From positions 8,037 through 72,036 of the forward strand of contig NC_017792.1 in the NCBI RefSeq assembly GCF_000252445.1: a stretch of 64,000 bases of DNA, given 5' to 3'. The position numbers were made by a program, and so were the translations under genes. Source of the DNA: Deinococcus gobiensis I-0. GTDB taxonomy: Bacteria; Deinococcota; Deinococci; Deinococcales; Deinococcaceae. Positions 25,070-34,694 of the stretch are shown piece after piece. Below the pieces are notes generated by a model. It had not been told where the DNA came from. It saw only the letters and a program-made list of their open reading frames with translations, and did no database searches. Each line of letters begins with the position of its first letter. Position 1 is the first letter of the stretch.

Positions 25070-26673
25070 TTCCCGCCGTCTTCCCCCGCGATTCCTCAAG
25101 TTCTGCAGAGCGCAAGGTGTTTCGACTGCTCTCCGAGCTTCCGGCCTATCCCGAGGGCATGGCGTTCCACTCCCTTGGTCTGATGCATCACCCGACAAAG
25201 CCAGTCAGCGAGCTTGATTTTGTGATCGGCACAATGGATGGCCTGCTGGTACTGGAGGTCAAGGGTGGTGCCATTGCGCAGCATGAGGGAGTGTTTTTCA
25301 GCCGTGACCGTCACGGTGTGCTACACGGCATTCAGGATCCATTCACGCAGGCGGATACAGGCAGTCATGCCCTGCGAGGTCAGCTGGACCGGCTGGTGCC
25401 ACACCTGAAGGGTGAGGTGATGGTGGGCTACGCGGTGGTGTTGCCGGACACCAGTTTCGATGTTCAGTCCACGGAATGGGATTTGGATGTTGTGATTGAT
25501 GTGCGGGACTGTCGGGATCCTGCTGCCTTCGCACGCGCGCTGAAGCGCGTCTACACCTTCTGGCAGGAGCGTGTGGTTCGGCGGCCAATGAACGGGCGCA
25601 TGGCGGATGACATCCGTCAGGCACTTCGGCCTGAATTCGAGAGGGCTGTCTCCATTTCCGGCGTTGCTGGTGAAGTGGAGCTCCAGCAGCTGGCCTTGAC
25701 TGAGGAACAGTATGGCTTCATTGACACTCTGGTCCTCAACCCGCGTGTCCTATGTACTGGTGGGGCCGGGACGGGCAAGACGTTCCTGCTGGCCGAGGCA
25801 GCCAGACGGTTCGCCGCTGCCGGCGACAGGGTGCTGGTGACGTGTCACAGCCCGCTGCTGGCCGATCACCTCCGTTACGTCCTGAATGATGCGCTCATCA
25901 ACGTCCAGCCATTCAGCCGCCTGGAGAGCCTGACATCTGCCGTGGACGTGCTGCTGGTGGATGAAGCGCAGGACATCATGACCCTTGAACACCTCGTGGA
26001 CGTACTGGACGGGCACCTGAGCGGCGGTATCGAGAAGGGCCGGTGGGTGATGTTCTACGACCGTAACCTACAGGCCCATATCCACGGTCAGTTCAGTCCG
26101 GAAGCGGAATCACTCCTCAGGAATACCGGAGCGACGGTCGTCCCGCTGACCCGCAACTGCCGGAATACCAGGGAGATTGCCACCTGGACACGCGTGCGAA
26201 CCGGCGGTGACATCGGCACTGCCATGTCCGGCAGTGGCCTGCCCCCCAGGGAGCTCTATTGGGCGTCGCAGACCGAGCAGGTCGGCATGGTGGCGGACAT
26301 CCTCCGGGACTGTCTACAGGACGGTGCCACGCCCTCGGAGATTGCGGTGCTTTCGTCACTCCCATTTAGAGAATCAGTGTTCAGCCGCCTCCCGGGAACT
26401 GTCGCCGTCCGGCCGTGGGCAGAGGCGGGCCCAGGCCAGATTCGCTTTGCCACCATCGATGAAAGCAAAGGCATGGAAAGCCGCTACGTCATCGTCGGCG
26501 ACCTTCAGGCGCAGCCGGGTATCACTCCTGAGCGGGTCATGGCCCGCCTCTACGTCGCCATCACCAGGGCCCGTGCGGCGCTGTGGCTGCTGATTCGCAA
26601 GGACTACCTCGCCGAGCTGGACCAGCTCGCCTCCGACAACGTACAGGCAATCAAAAGGAGTACAGGCACATGA
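25060..26673 (+). CDS. NERD-domain superfamily 1 helicase
   Basis: This 537-residue protein joins a nuclease-related NERD domain to a UvrD/Rep-like helicase. The NERD active-site set is visible: Glu17, Asp53 (ELDFVIG) and Glu66/Lys68 (LEVKGG). The helicase shows Walker A GGAGTGKTFLLAEAA near 233, Walker B LLVDEAQD, motif III-IV around FYDRNLQAH, and motif V-VI IRFATIDESKGMESRYVIVG then RLYVAITRARAALWLL. It would unwind and perhaps cut DNA. Its stop overlaps the drmA ATG (ATGA), so it is part of the same operon. Such a protein is not a member of described DISARM types. Confidence 0.85.
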   Translation: MRMIPAVFPRDSSSSAERKVFRLLSELPAYPEGMAFHSLGLMHHPTKPVSELDFVIGTMDGLLVLEVKGGAIAQHEGVFFSRDRHGVLHGIQDPFTQADTGSHALRGQLDRLVPHLKGEVMVGYAVVLPDTSFDVQSTEWDLDVVIDVRDCRDPAAFARALKRVYTFWQERVVRRPMNGRMADDIRQALRPEFERAVSISGVAGEVELQQLALTEEQYGFIDTLVLNPRVLCTGGAGTGKTFLLAEAARRFAAAGDRVLVTCHSPLLADHLRYVLNDALINVQPFSRLESLTSAVDVLLVDEAQDIMTLEHLVDVLDGHLSGGIEKGRWVMFYDRNLQAHIHGQFSPEAESLLRNTGATVVPLTRNCRNTREIATWTRVRTGGDIGTAMSGSGLPPRELYWASQTEQVGMVADILRDCLQDGATPSEIAVLSSLPFRESVFSRLPGTVAVRPWAEAGPGQIRFATIDESKGMESRYVIVGDLQAQPGITPERVMARLYVAITRARAALWLLIRKDYLAELDQLASDNVQAIKRSTGT

Positions 26674-29600
26674 CCACATCCACCCCATTTGTCAGCGACA
26701 CCCGGTTTGCTGCCGTCCAGTTCCTTGAGACCCAGCTGGTCGGCCCTGCCGACGGCCCCACAGAAGTGCTGCCGTTCCGCGAGCGTCCGGTCAATCGCTA
26801 TCTCATGGGCATCCTCTTCCCTCAGGAACCCCAGGCGGAAGTGCCTGTGCATACGTACCAGGATCTGATCGAGCCTCCAGAGGATGCGGTCGAGGATGAC
26901 CTGGGTAGCAATGAGCGGGACGATACCGGTGCGCCGCAGGATCCGACCTTCCTGGCAGGGAAGTGGCAGCCATCATCCGTCGGTTTAAGTCTCTACACGG
27001 ACGCACCTGAACTCACTACGTCCGTGTGGGGTGCCCTCTATGTCCGGACCCGGGGAAGTTCTGCAGAGGAGTGGCATCGGAAGGCGCTTGCGGAGGCAGA
27101 TGCACCGGAAGAGGTTACCCTCCGTGTCCCGCATGCTATGCGTGGAGGCATCCAGAAGGAGAATGTCCTTGCCGGGCATGCTCAGCTGCATGCCCTCTGG
27201 CGCCGCCTCCCGCAGGGCTGGCTGGTCACGGTTAGCCTAGTCAACCCCCGCACGCGGCTCGGGCGGCAGATTGAGATTGAGGACTGCCTGTTTCAGGTCG
27301 GCGTGTCGTGCCAGCCCTCCGGCGGAACAATCATGCCCTACCCGGAATTCCAGGCCCAGTCCCTGGATCCCGAGGAGGATGAGCTCCGTCTCCTGTTCCG
27401 GCGACACCATACCTATGGTGTAGGCCACGGCTGCGCTCCCGTCTGGGATCCTGGAGCCAACCGTGTGGCCTCGGCCTTCGTTCCGTGGAGTGAGGTCAGG
27501 CCCCTAACGCAGGACGTGCCCGGCCTCGGGCCGGACATTCTCAATATCGCCATGGTCGCGTGGGGGCAGAGACCTCGGGCAGAGATCGTGGCCAAGTACG
27601 CCGAGATGGTCGACGTCTACCGCACGTGGATCGCCGGCCTTTTGAGCAGCAACGCGGATATTCCGGAGCATCTGGAACCTGCTCGCGAGCGGCTGAGGGG
27701 GCGGCTGCAGACGGCCCTGACACGTATGGACGCCGGCGTGGCCCTGCTGCGCGACAATGACGAGGCGTGGCGTGCCTACGTGATTGCCAGTCGCGCAATG
27801 CTGATGCAGATGCATCACGTCAGCCGAGAGATGGGCGGTACCCGCCGTTCCCGTCAGGAGGCCATCCAGGCCATGCCGAAGAGCTATGACCATGGTGCCA
27901 TGCTGAAGTTCAGCTGGCGTCCCTTCCAGCTCGCTTTCATGCTGATGACCGTCACCTCGCTGACCTCCCACAGTGACGTGTGGCGGGAGACCGTGGACCT
28001 GATCTGGTTCCCTACAGGTGGCGGGAAGACGGAAGCCTACCTGCTGGCGGCAGCGTACGTTATGGTGCTTCGCCGTCACCGTCACGGCCCGCTGGGAGGC
28101 GGCACTGCCGTTATTACGCGCTACACACTGCGCCTGCTGACAGCCCAGCAGTTCCGGCGGACCTCAACGCTGATCTGCGCGCTGGAATGGCTACGTGTGC
28201 AGGACACCACAGATCGCCTCGGGCTCGGCGATGAGTCCTTCACCGTGGGACTATGGGTGGGCGGCGATAGTACTCCCAACGAGTACGGCCAGGCCCTTGA
28301 GAAATTCCAGGAGCTGCGTGCTGAGGCGCAGCCAGCCAGTCCATTCATCCTTGATGCCTGCCCATGGTGCGGAACAGAGATCATTCCCCGGACCTACAGC
28401 CAGGACGATGCAAGCTACGGCGTGCGCACCACTACAAGTTCTTTTGCCCTGCACTGTACCAACAGTGCATGCGACTTCCATGGGCAGCTGCCCGTGCAGG
28501 TGGTAGATGACGGGTTGTATGCGCAGCCGCCGACCTTTCTGCTCGGCACAGTTGATAAGTTCGCCATGGTGGCCTGGAAGGAGCAGGCAGGACGCTTTTT
28601 TGGCAGTGACGAGGCGTTTCCGCCGGATCTGATCATTCAGGATGAGCTCCACCTGCTGTCCGGTCCGCTGGGCACCACGGTTGGCCTGTACGAGTGTGCC
28701 CTGCAGCAGCTGCCGATGCTGCGTGGGGGCCGGCCGAAGATTATTGCCTCTACTGCCACCATCAGACGGGCCAGTGAGCAGGTGGGTGCCCTGTTCAACC
28801 GCGAGGTACAGCTGTTCCCCCCCAGCGGTCTGGATGCTGATGACTCCTTCTTCGCGCGGCGCGATGATGACCCGGCCCGGCCCGGCCGGCTGTACGTCGG
28901 TGTCATGTCCCCCCATCAGTCCATGAAGACGGCGATGACGCAGCTTGGGGCCGCGCTGGTTGAGTTGCCCCAGGTCGTGTCTGGACTACCGGTACCGCTT
29001 CAGCAGAGCTACGCCACGCTGGTGATGTATTTCAACAGCCTCAGGGAGCTGGGCCAGGGCCGAAAGATCGCACAGGACGACATCACCAGCCGGCTGCACA
29101 GTGTCTTCAACCGCCCCTACCGTGAGATCTATACCCATGACCAAGTGGAGGAGCTCACCAGCAACCTCGACGGCGGCGAGCTGACGGACATCCTGTCGCA
29201 GCTTGCCCGCGATCCCTCTGATGGGGACCACGTCGCAGTACTGGCGACCAGCAACATGCTCTCAGTCGGTGTCGATATCGGCCGGCTCGGCCTCATGCTG
29301 ATGGCAGGCCAGCCCAAGACCTCGTCCGAGTACATCCAGGCGACCAGCCGTGTCGGACGTGATGCCCGGCGTCCTGGAATGGTCATCGTGCTGTATTCAC
29401 CCGGCAAGCCACGTGACCGCTCGCATTACGAGTCCTTCCCCACATACCACGGGTCGCTGTACCGCTATGTGGAACCCACCAGCGTCACCCCCTTTGCCCT
29501 GCCGTCGCGGCTGCGCGCCCTACACGCCGTCCTGGGCATCCTGGTACGGCATACCATCCCGGGCATGAGCGCCGAGAGTGCTGCTGTGCACTTCGACCGC

Positions 29601-29894
29601 ACTCTGCCCCAGGTACAGGAGATCGTTGGGCGGATGCTCGAGTGGGTGATGAGGGTCGATCCTGCTGAGGAGCCGAAGACCAGGGAACAGCTGGAGAGGC
29701 TGGTGAGCGAGTGGCAGGAGCAGGCCACAGCGTTGAAGGCAATGGGTCGCCCACTGCAGTACGGCGCCCGGGGACGAAACATCGCCGGGATCTACCGCCC
29801 GGCGGATGACAGCAACCGCAATGGGTTGTGGCCGACCCTGCAGAACATGCGGTCGGTTGACGAGAGCAGTTCCATTCAGATCAAGACGAGGTAG
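26670..29894 (+). CDS. drmA: DrmA-like DISARM helicase
   Basis: This 1074-residue superfamily 2 helicase has Walker A WFPTGGGKTEAYLLAAAYVM near residue 447, DEAH-type IIQDELHLLSGPLG near 656, and STATI (motif III). Its C-terminal lobe has SVGVDIGRLGLMLMAGQPKT followed by EYIQATSRVGRD (motif VI arginines). The block RSHYESFPTYHGSLYRYVEP, then SVTPFALPSRLRALHAVLG, is diagnostic of DrmA, the DNA-loading helicase of DISARM. A Cys4 zinc knuckle (CPWCG...C...C) lies between the lobes. It starts at 26670 in a four-base overlap with the NERD helicase, and DrmB follows 4 bases after its stop. Confidence 0.9.
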   Translation: MTTSTPFVSDTRFAAVQFLETQLVGPADGPTEVLPFRERPVNRYLMGILFPQEPQAEVPVHTYQDLIEPPEDAVEDDLGSNERDDTGAPQDPTFLAGKWQPSSVGLSLYTDAPELTTSVWGALYVRTRGSSAEEWHRKALAEADAPEEVTLRVPHAMRGGIQKENVLAGHAQLHALWRRLPQGWLVTVSLVNPRTRLGRQIEIEDCLFQVGVSCQPSGGTIMPYPEFQAQSLDPEEDELRLLFRRHHTYGVGHGCAPVWDPGANRVASAFVPWSEVRPLTQDVPGLGPDILNIAMVAWGQRPRAEIVAKYAEMVDVYRTWIAGLLSSNADIPEHLEPARERLRGRLQTALTRMDAGVALLRDNDEAWRAYVIASRAMLMQMHHVSREMGGTRRSRQEAIQAMPKSYDHGAMLKFSWRPFQLAFMLMTVTSLTSHSDVWRETVDLIWFPTGGGKTEAYLLAAAYVMVLRRHRHGPLGGGTAVITRYTLRLLTAQQFRRTSTLICALEWLRVQDTTDRLGLGDESFTVGLWVGGDSTPNEYGQALEKFQELRAEAQPASPFILDACPWCGTEIIPRTYSQDDASYGVRTTTSSFALHCTNSACDFHGQLPVQVVDDGLYAQPPTFLLGTVDKFAMVAWKEQAGRFFGSDEAFPPDLIIQDELHLLSGPLGTTVGLYECALQQLPMLRGGRPKIIASTATIRRASEQVGALFNREVQLFPPSGLDADDSFFARRDDDPARPGRLYVGVMSPHQSMKTAMTQLGAALVELPQVVSGLPVPLQQSYATLVMYFNSLRELGQGRKIAQDDITSRLHSVFNRPYREIYTHDQVEELTSNLDGGELTDILSQLARDPSDGDHVAVLATSNMLSVGVDIGRLGLMLMAGQPKTSSEYIQATSRVGRDARRPGMVIVLYSPGKPRDRSHYESFPTYHGSLYRYVEPTSVTPFALPSRLRALHAVLGILVRHTIPGMSAESAAVHFDRTLPQVQEIVGRMLEWVMRVDPAEEPKTREQLERLVSEWQEQATALKAMGRPLQYGARGRNIAGIYRPADDSNRNGLWPTLQNMRSVDESSSIQIKTR

Positions 29895-29898
29895 GTCC

Positions 29899-31797
29899 AT
29901 GACACGAACCCCTGACCGGAAGATCCGTAAGGCCCAGACCATCTCACCCTTTGGCGTGGGTGCCATCTTCGACTTCAAGGATGAATCTTTCATCGGTATA
30001 GATGTCGGCCGCTGGCCGGCCAATGCGCGCCGCATAGAGAGTCCCCGCCTGAGCCAGCGTGTAGGCACGGAACTGGCTGAGGCGCCCGCTGCCGGACTGC
30101 CCTACCTGCGCTTCCCCCGCTGGCTGGTCTGCCGCAAGTGTACTCGCATGACAGAGTGGCACGGAAGTGCGGACGGTCAAGCTGAGGAGAAGGCCGTCCC
30201 ACGCTGCGTCCACGCCGGCTGTAACGGCACCCTGATTCCAATTCGTTTCGTCATGGCCTGTAAGGAAGGTCACCTCTCGGACGTTCCCTGGCAGCGTTGG
30301 GTACACCTCGATAACGCTGCACCCTCTGGCCCGGACCAAGCCAATTGTGACAGCCGGGATCTGGAGTTCAAGGCACGACAGGGGGGCGGTGGGAGCTTGG
30401 CCTCGCTGTACGTGAAGTGCTGCACCTGCGGGCGTGAACGGTCCCTGGAGCGACTGATGTCCCCCGCTGGCCTCAAGGGGATCAGATGCCGGGGCGGTCA
30501 GCCGTGGTACGCCCGCGAGAACCGTGTGGAGTGCAAAGAGACCCCTGAGGTGGTCCAGCGGGGAGCAACGAACCTGTACAGCCCGATTGTCGAGAGTGCC
30601 CTCGACATCCCACCAGAGTCAAACTACGACCCGGCCAGCGCCATGGCGGCGGATATCCGTGAGCATCAGATCTTCACAGCCATCCCGCCCCTGCTGGGTA
30701 CCCACGGGGCACACCACCCACTGGTCGTACAACTGGCGGAGACAGTGGCTGAAGCGCTGGTGCCCACCCAGATTCCCGACCGTCCGGCGGCCGTTATGCG
30801 CATGAGGAATCTGGTCATCCTGGTGGCCAGCGATGAGGGCGACTCCGCTCCCCGCATCGTGGCGGATCCAGAGGAGAACCTGCTGCTTGGTGAGTGGCAG
30901 GCTCTGACCACCCGTAGTGACCGTAACCCTCACCCGCTTGACCGCTTCCAGACAGAACATACCACCCTGCTCGAGCGCAATGTGGCGGCCCCGCCCGGCG
31001 GTGCCCTTGAAGAGCTCGACCGGCTCGTTGATCAGGTCGTGCTCGTCCGCCGTCTCCGTGAAGTTCGGGCTCTGAAGGCATTCACTCGTCTCGATGGCAC
31101 CACGCCAGTCACGGTCGGCCGTCCGGGGGTTGGGCGGATCCCCAGGTATATGCCGGCCATAGAGGTATATGGCGAGGGCGTCTTCATCACCCTCAAGGAG
31201 GATGTCCTGCTGACCTGGATCAAGGCGAACGAGGGCTCGATCCTTTCTCGGGTCGGACTGCTCAGACAGCGAATGGGCAGCAGCACGCTGAATGCAGACG
31301 TCCCTGCCGTGACGGCACGCTTCCTTGTGGTTCATACCCTGGCCCATCTGCTGATCCGTCAGTTTGCTTTCGAGGCCGGGTACTCTGCGTCCTCACTTCG
31401 GGAACGCCTCTACATCGCCGAGCCTGGTCCCACCGGTCAGGGTGCCATGGCTGGCCTTCTGATCTACACCGCTGCCGGTGACCGGGGTGGTACCCTCGGC
31501 GGCCTGGTGAGGCTGGGCGAGCCCGGCCGTCTGTCCGGGACGTTCCTCAATGCACTGGCTGCCGGCCAGTGGTGCAGTTCCGACCCGGTGTGCGGGGAGA
31601 GTACCGGTCAGGGAATGCTGGGACTCAACCTCGCGGCGTGTCACGCATGTACCCTGGTGAGTGAGACCAGCTGCGTCCACCGCAACATGCTGCTTGATCG
31701 TACGCTCCTGCTCGGAAATGCCACGTTGACTGGCGGATTCTTCTCCGAGGTCCTCAGGCGCGGTATGAAGGAATTCATGGCTGTGGAGGAGGGGTAA
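29899..31797 (+). CDS. drmB: DrmB-like protein with DUF1998
   Basis: This 632-residue partner of DrmA starts at the ATG at 29899 with GAGGTAGG upstream. The N-terminus RKAQTISPFGVGAIFDFKDE is typical of DrmB. Zinc-binding cysteine pairs occur at CRKC (~76), CKEGH and CCTCGRERS. The C-terminal DUF1998 region has VHTLAHLLIRQFAFEAGYSA, then YTAAGDRGGTLGGL, and the final cluster CSSDPVCGES...CHACTLVSETSC. In DISARM, DrmB forms a complex with DrmA that contacts DNA ends. It overlaps the next ATPase gene by one base (TAATG). Confidence 0.88.
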   Translation: MTRTPDRKIRKAQTISPFGVGAIFDFKDESFIGIDVGRWPANARRIESPRLSQRVGTELAEAPAAGLPYLRFPRWLVCRKCTRMTEWHGSADGQAEEKAVPRCVHAGCNGTLIPIRFVMACKEGHLSDVPWQRWVHLDNAAPSGPDQANCDSRDLEFKARQGGGGSLASLYVKCCTCGRERSLERLMSPAGLKGIRCRGGQPWYARENRVECKETPEVVQRGATNLYSPIVESALDIPPESNYDPASAMAADIREHQIFTAIPPLLGTHGAHHPLVVQLAETVAEALVPTQIPDRPAAVMRMRNLVILVASDEGDSAPRIVADPEENLLLGEWQALTTRSDRNPHPLDRFQTEHTTLLERNVAAPPGGALEELDRLVDQVVLVRRLREVRALKAFTRLDGTTPVTVGRPGVGRIPRYMPAIEVYGEGVFITLKEDVLLTWIKANEGSILSRVGLLRQRMGSSTLNADVPAVTARFLVVHTLAHLLIRQFAFEAGYSASSLRERLYIAEPGPTGQGAMAGLLIYTAAGDRGGTLGGLVRLGEPGRLSGTFLNALAAGQWCSSDPVCGESTGQGMLGLNLAACHACTLVSETSCVHRNMLLDRTLLLGNATLTGGFFSEVLRRGMKEFMAVEEG

Positions 31798-32918
31798 TGC
31801 GCCTGCCTGCCTACGAAGATCTTTCCAAGGAACAGGACGCGGTGCTGACGCTGCCGCTGGACGGCCGTTACCTGATTGGCGGTGCGCCTGGGACGGGCAA
31901 AACGGTCGTAGCACTGTACCGCGCCTCCAGGATGGCCCGGGAAGGCAAGTCCCTGCGCTTCCTGATGTACTCGAAACTGCTGTCGGCGTACACGACGGCA
32001 ACGGCGTCCGGCGGAGCCACTGCGCCCCTCACGGCCTCCATCTCGACCTATCACCGCTGGCTGAGCAGTCTGTATTGGAGCACCTACCGCAAACCGACAC
32101 CGACCATGCCGGACAACACCTGGGCATTTGACTGGAACAACATCATTGCCCAGATGGCCGAGAAGCCACCTGCCAGAACCATGGATCATCTGCTGATTGA
32201 CGAGGGGCAGGACCTGCCGTCGGAGCTCTACACTGTCACGAGCATCTTTCTCACTGAGAACATCACGGTCTTTGCCGACGAGAACCAGCGCATTACGTCC
32301 ACTCAGACGATGATGCATGAGATCCGTGCCGCAGCCGGCATCCCGCAGCACAACACGTTCACCCTGACCCAGAACTTCCGGAACACCGTGCAGATCCATA
32401 ACTTGGCCTGCTGGTTCCACCGCGGCTCTCCGACTGGGCTCGCGACGCCACCAGTCCGGCGTGGCAATAGGCCCACCTTCTTGGACTCAGCAGATCTCAG
32501 CGCCCAGGTCGATTACATCCAGCGGTATGAGCAGCTCAACGCCAACCGGAGCATCGGGGTGCTCGTCCGAACGCGCTCCGAGTTGAAAAAGATCCTCCAT
32601 ATGTTGAACGGCCGCACCCACAACCCGGTGCATGTGTATCTCAGCAAGGAGAAGGTGATGCCTGAATTCGACCGGGATGGCATTACGATCCTATGTCACG
32701 ACAGCGCCAAGGGCTTGGAGTTCGACACGGTGTTCCTGCCCGGCCTGGAGTACGTGGATGCCGCGCGCGTGGAGCAGGCAGATGTCATGATGAAGATGTA
32801 CGTGCTCTGCACCCGCGCGCGGCAGGATCTCTTCCTGATGTATGCCGGGGAGACGTGCGCCCTCCGCGACGCCCTACCCGACGATCTCATCCGGAAGACA
32901 ACCCTGAAAGATGACTGA
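31797..32918 (+). CDS. Compact superfamily 1 ATPase (UvrD-like)
   Basis: This 373-residue protein has Walker A IGGAPGTGKTVVALYRASRM near residue 28, Walker B LLIDEGQDLPSEL near 135, and Q/R motif TQNFRNTVQIHNLA. Its end has HDSAKGLEFDTVFLPGLEYV followed by YVLCTRARQDLFLMY. It lacks the 1B/2B insertions of full UvrD helicases, so it may be a translocating or signalling ATPase. It is the second SF1 enzyme in the operon and overlaps both DrmB and the next gene. DISARM systems described so far do not contain such a protein. Confidence 0.8.
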   Translation: MRLPAYEDLSKEQDAVLTLPLDGRYLIGGAPGTGKTVVALYRASRMAREGKSLRFLMYSKLLSAYTTATASGGATAPLTASISTYHRWLSSLYWSTYRKPTPTMPDNTWAFDWNNIIAQMAEKPPARTMDHLLIDEGQDLPSELYTVTSIFLTENITVFADENQRITSTQTMMHEIRAAAGIPQHNTFTLTQNFRNTVQIHNLACWFHRGSPTGLATPPVRRGNRPTFLDSADLSAQVDYIQRYEQLNANRSIGVLVRTRSELKKILHMLNGRTHNPVHVYLSKEKVMPEFDRDGITILCHDSAKGLEFDTVFLPGLEYVDAARVEQADVMMKMYVLCTRARQDLFLMYAGETCALRDALPDDLIRKTTLKDD

Positions 32919-34641
32919 ACACGTGCCGATGACCAACCTGTCTGCCACCTACGTGGTGCTCAATCGCCACAATCTGCCGCCTGTGGCATCCACCCGACTG
33001 ATCCGGCCCCGCTTAGCGTACGTGAAGTACTACCCGGATATCCTCGATCTGCGCCCCGACGTCATCCCGCTATTCGACGGCCCACCCGGGACGGAGGTCA
33101 CCGACTACTGCAGGCGCGAGGGTCAGGGAAGCTTCCCCGTACTGCTTGAACTTGGCAGTGACGCCGTGACCGATATGGAACGCGACTTGGGCGGCACGCA
33201 GCGGCTGATCCCGGCTGCCCACATCACGCGGATCCATGTACGCAGCCCTGAAGAGCTTACGGAGCTCCGGGCCCACGAGTACGAGAACGCCAGCATGACG
33301 GACTACACTATTCAGGTCAGTCCACACCTTTTCCCCGAGGACGGGCCTGGCCTGGACGAGATCGTGGTGCGGCTCGGGCATCTGCCTCCCGCGCCAGAGG
33401 ACAGGGCGGAGCGCATCGCCGCAGCAAACCGTATGACCGGTGGGCTGCTTGCGGTCGCGTCCCACGGCCCTGACGAGGCCGGCGAGGTGGAGGCCCTGTT
33501 CCGTCGCGGCCTCCAAGGAGAGCGTGGCGACGTTACAGATCTGACATTTATCGTTCAGGCATTGCTCGACGGGAATCAGGACAGCACCGATGCGCGGCTG
33601 CTGAATGTGGTGGCCACCGTGCTGGTCCACCTCCCGGTCAGCGAGCAGCCGGCCATGGATGACCTGTTGCTGCAGTACCGGAATCTGTACCTGCAGCGCT
33701 ACCCGGATGATGTGAAGGGCCTGCGGATCATCGAGCGGGCAGAGCACGTGATGGTCTCGCAGCAGTTCAGGCCCGGCAATGACGCCGCTGCACCTGTCGC
33801 GTTCGCTCTGCTCCTACACGTAATGCGGCAGCGGCTGGCAGATCTCACCCAGGACAACCGGAGCCTGATGCCCTTCTTCGAGAATGGCCTGCCTGGCCGA
33901 ACGACCGTCAACATCGCGCGCTTCCTGACGGGTCTCCGTCTCGGCCGGCAGCGGATGGATACCCTGGATCGACCAGCCCCGCTGGATGCCTGGGCCGCGG
34001 CTGAGGAAGCCCTCGCGGTGCCGCAGCGGCCTGCCCGCCTCCTGTCCCTGCTGGAACCCTTCAAGAGAAAAGATGTGGATGGTGGGAATCAGGATATCCG
34101 CAATCATCAGGACATCGCAGGTTTCACCGGAGCCGTGGACGGCACAGTGGCGCCAGAGACAGTGTCGGGTGATCAGTTGCCTGCTCCAGATGTGGCAGAT
34201 GTCTCCCGTGAGAAACCGCTGCCAGAGGCAGTCAGTCTTGAGGGCACGCCTGGGTCTGAGCGGACCGACCTGACCAGCCTAGCCGTTCCCATCTGTCTCC
34301 TGAGGGGGTGGCATGACCTCATCATTACGACGGTCACTACGGCTGCCCCAATACAGGTCACTCCTGAACGGGCAGGCCGCGTATCTCTGCGGCTGACCGG
34401 GCAGGTCGAGGTGACACGGAGTGTTGAGCAGGCTGATGAGCTGCTGCGGCGTCTTGATATGGAGCCGCTCACTCCTGGCGAACTCGCCCAGGTCAGGGGC
34501 ACTTCCACGGAACCCGGAGTTCCGAAAAAAGCGAAGCGCACCCGCAAGGCCGCCACTGGAACAGCCCGGAAACGGGGCCGCAAGCCAGCAGTCGCGCCTG
34601 AGGACGGAGAGACGCCTGCACACGAGCTGTCCCTGGACTGA
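32911..34641 (+). CDS. Unknown 576-residue protein of the DISARM-like operon
   Basis: The ATG at 32911 overlaps the upstream stop; an in-frame ATG at 32929 is possible. No family is recognised. Residues 1-170 look alpha/beta with acidic character, residues ~170-400 are helical, and ~400-470 are a low-complexity linker. The region LLRGWHDLIITTVTTAAPIQ may form a small beta domain. The C-terminus carries a Lys/Arg-rich AT-hook-like cluster (KKAKRTRKAATGTARKRGRK) suggesting DNA contact. It ends the tightly overlapping operon that starts at 24171, and is a candidate recognition or effector subunit specific to this system. Confidence 0.6.
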   Translation: MTEHVPMTNLSATYVVLNRHNLPPVASTRLIRPRLAYVKYYPDILDLRPDVIPLFDGPPGTEVTDYCRREGQGSFPVLLELGSDAVTDMERDLGGTQRLIPAAHITRIHVRSPEELTELRAHEYENASMTDYTIQVSPHLFPEDGPGLDEIVVRLGHLPPAPEDRAERIAAANRMTGGLLAVASHGPDEAGEVEALFRRGLQGERGDVTDLTFIVQALLDGNQDSTDARLLNVVATVLVHLPVSEQPAMDDLLLQYRNLYLQRYPDDVKGLRIIERAEHVMVSQQFRPGNDAAAPVAFALLLHVMRQRLADLTQDNRSLMPFFENGLPGRTTVNIARFLTGLRLGRQRMDTLDRPAPLDAWAAAEEALAVPQRPARLLSLLEPFKRKDVDGGNQDIRNHQDIAGFTGAVDGTVAPETVSGDQLPAPDVADVSREKPLPEAVSLEGTPGSERTDLTSLAVPICLLRGWHDLIITTVTTAAPIQVTPERAGRVSLRLTGQVEVTRSVEQADELLRRLDMEPLTPGELAQVRGTSTEPGVPKKAKRTRKAATGTARKRGRKPAVAPEDGETPAHELSLD

Positions 34642-34694
34642 GAGGGCGGGGCATTCCGGCCCAGACTGCCCCTGCCGGAAGCAGGTGGCAGCCT

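Noticed and set aside
34654..34680. TTCCGGC...GCCGGAA hairpin after the DISARM-like operon
   Set aside because: Seven-base stem with a 13-base loop and no U-run; not convincing as a terminator.
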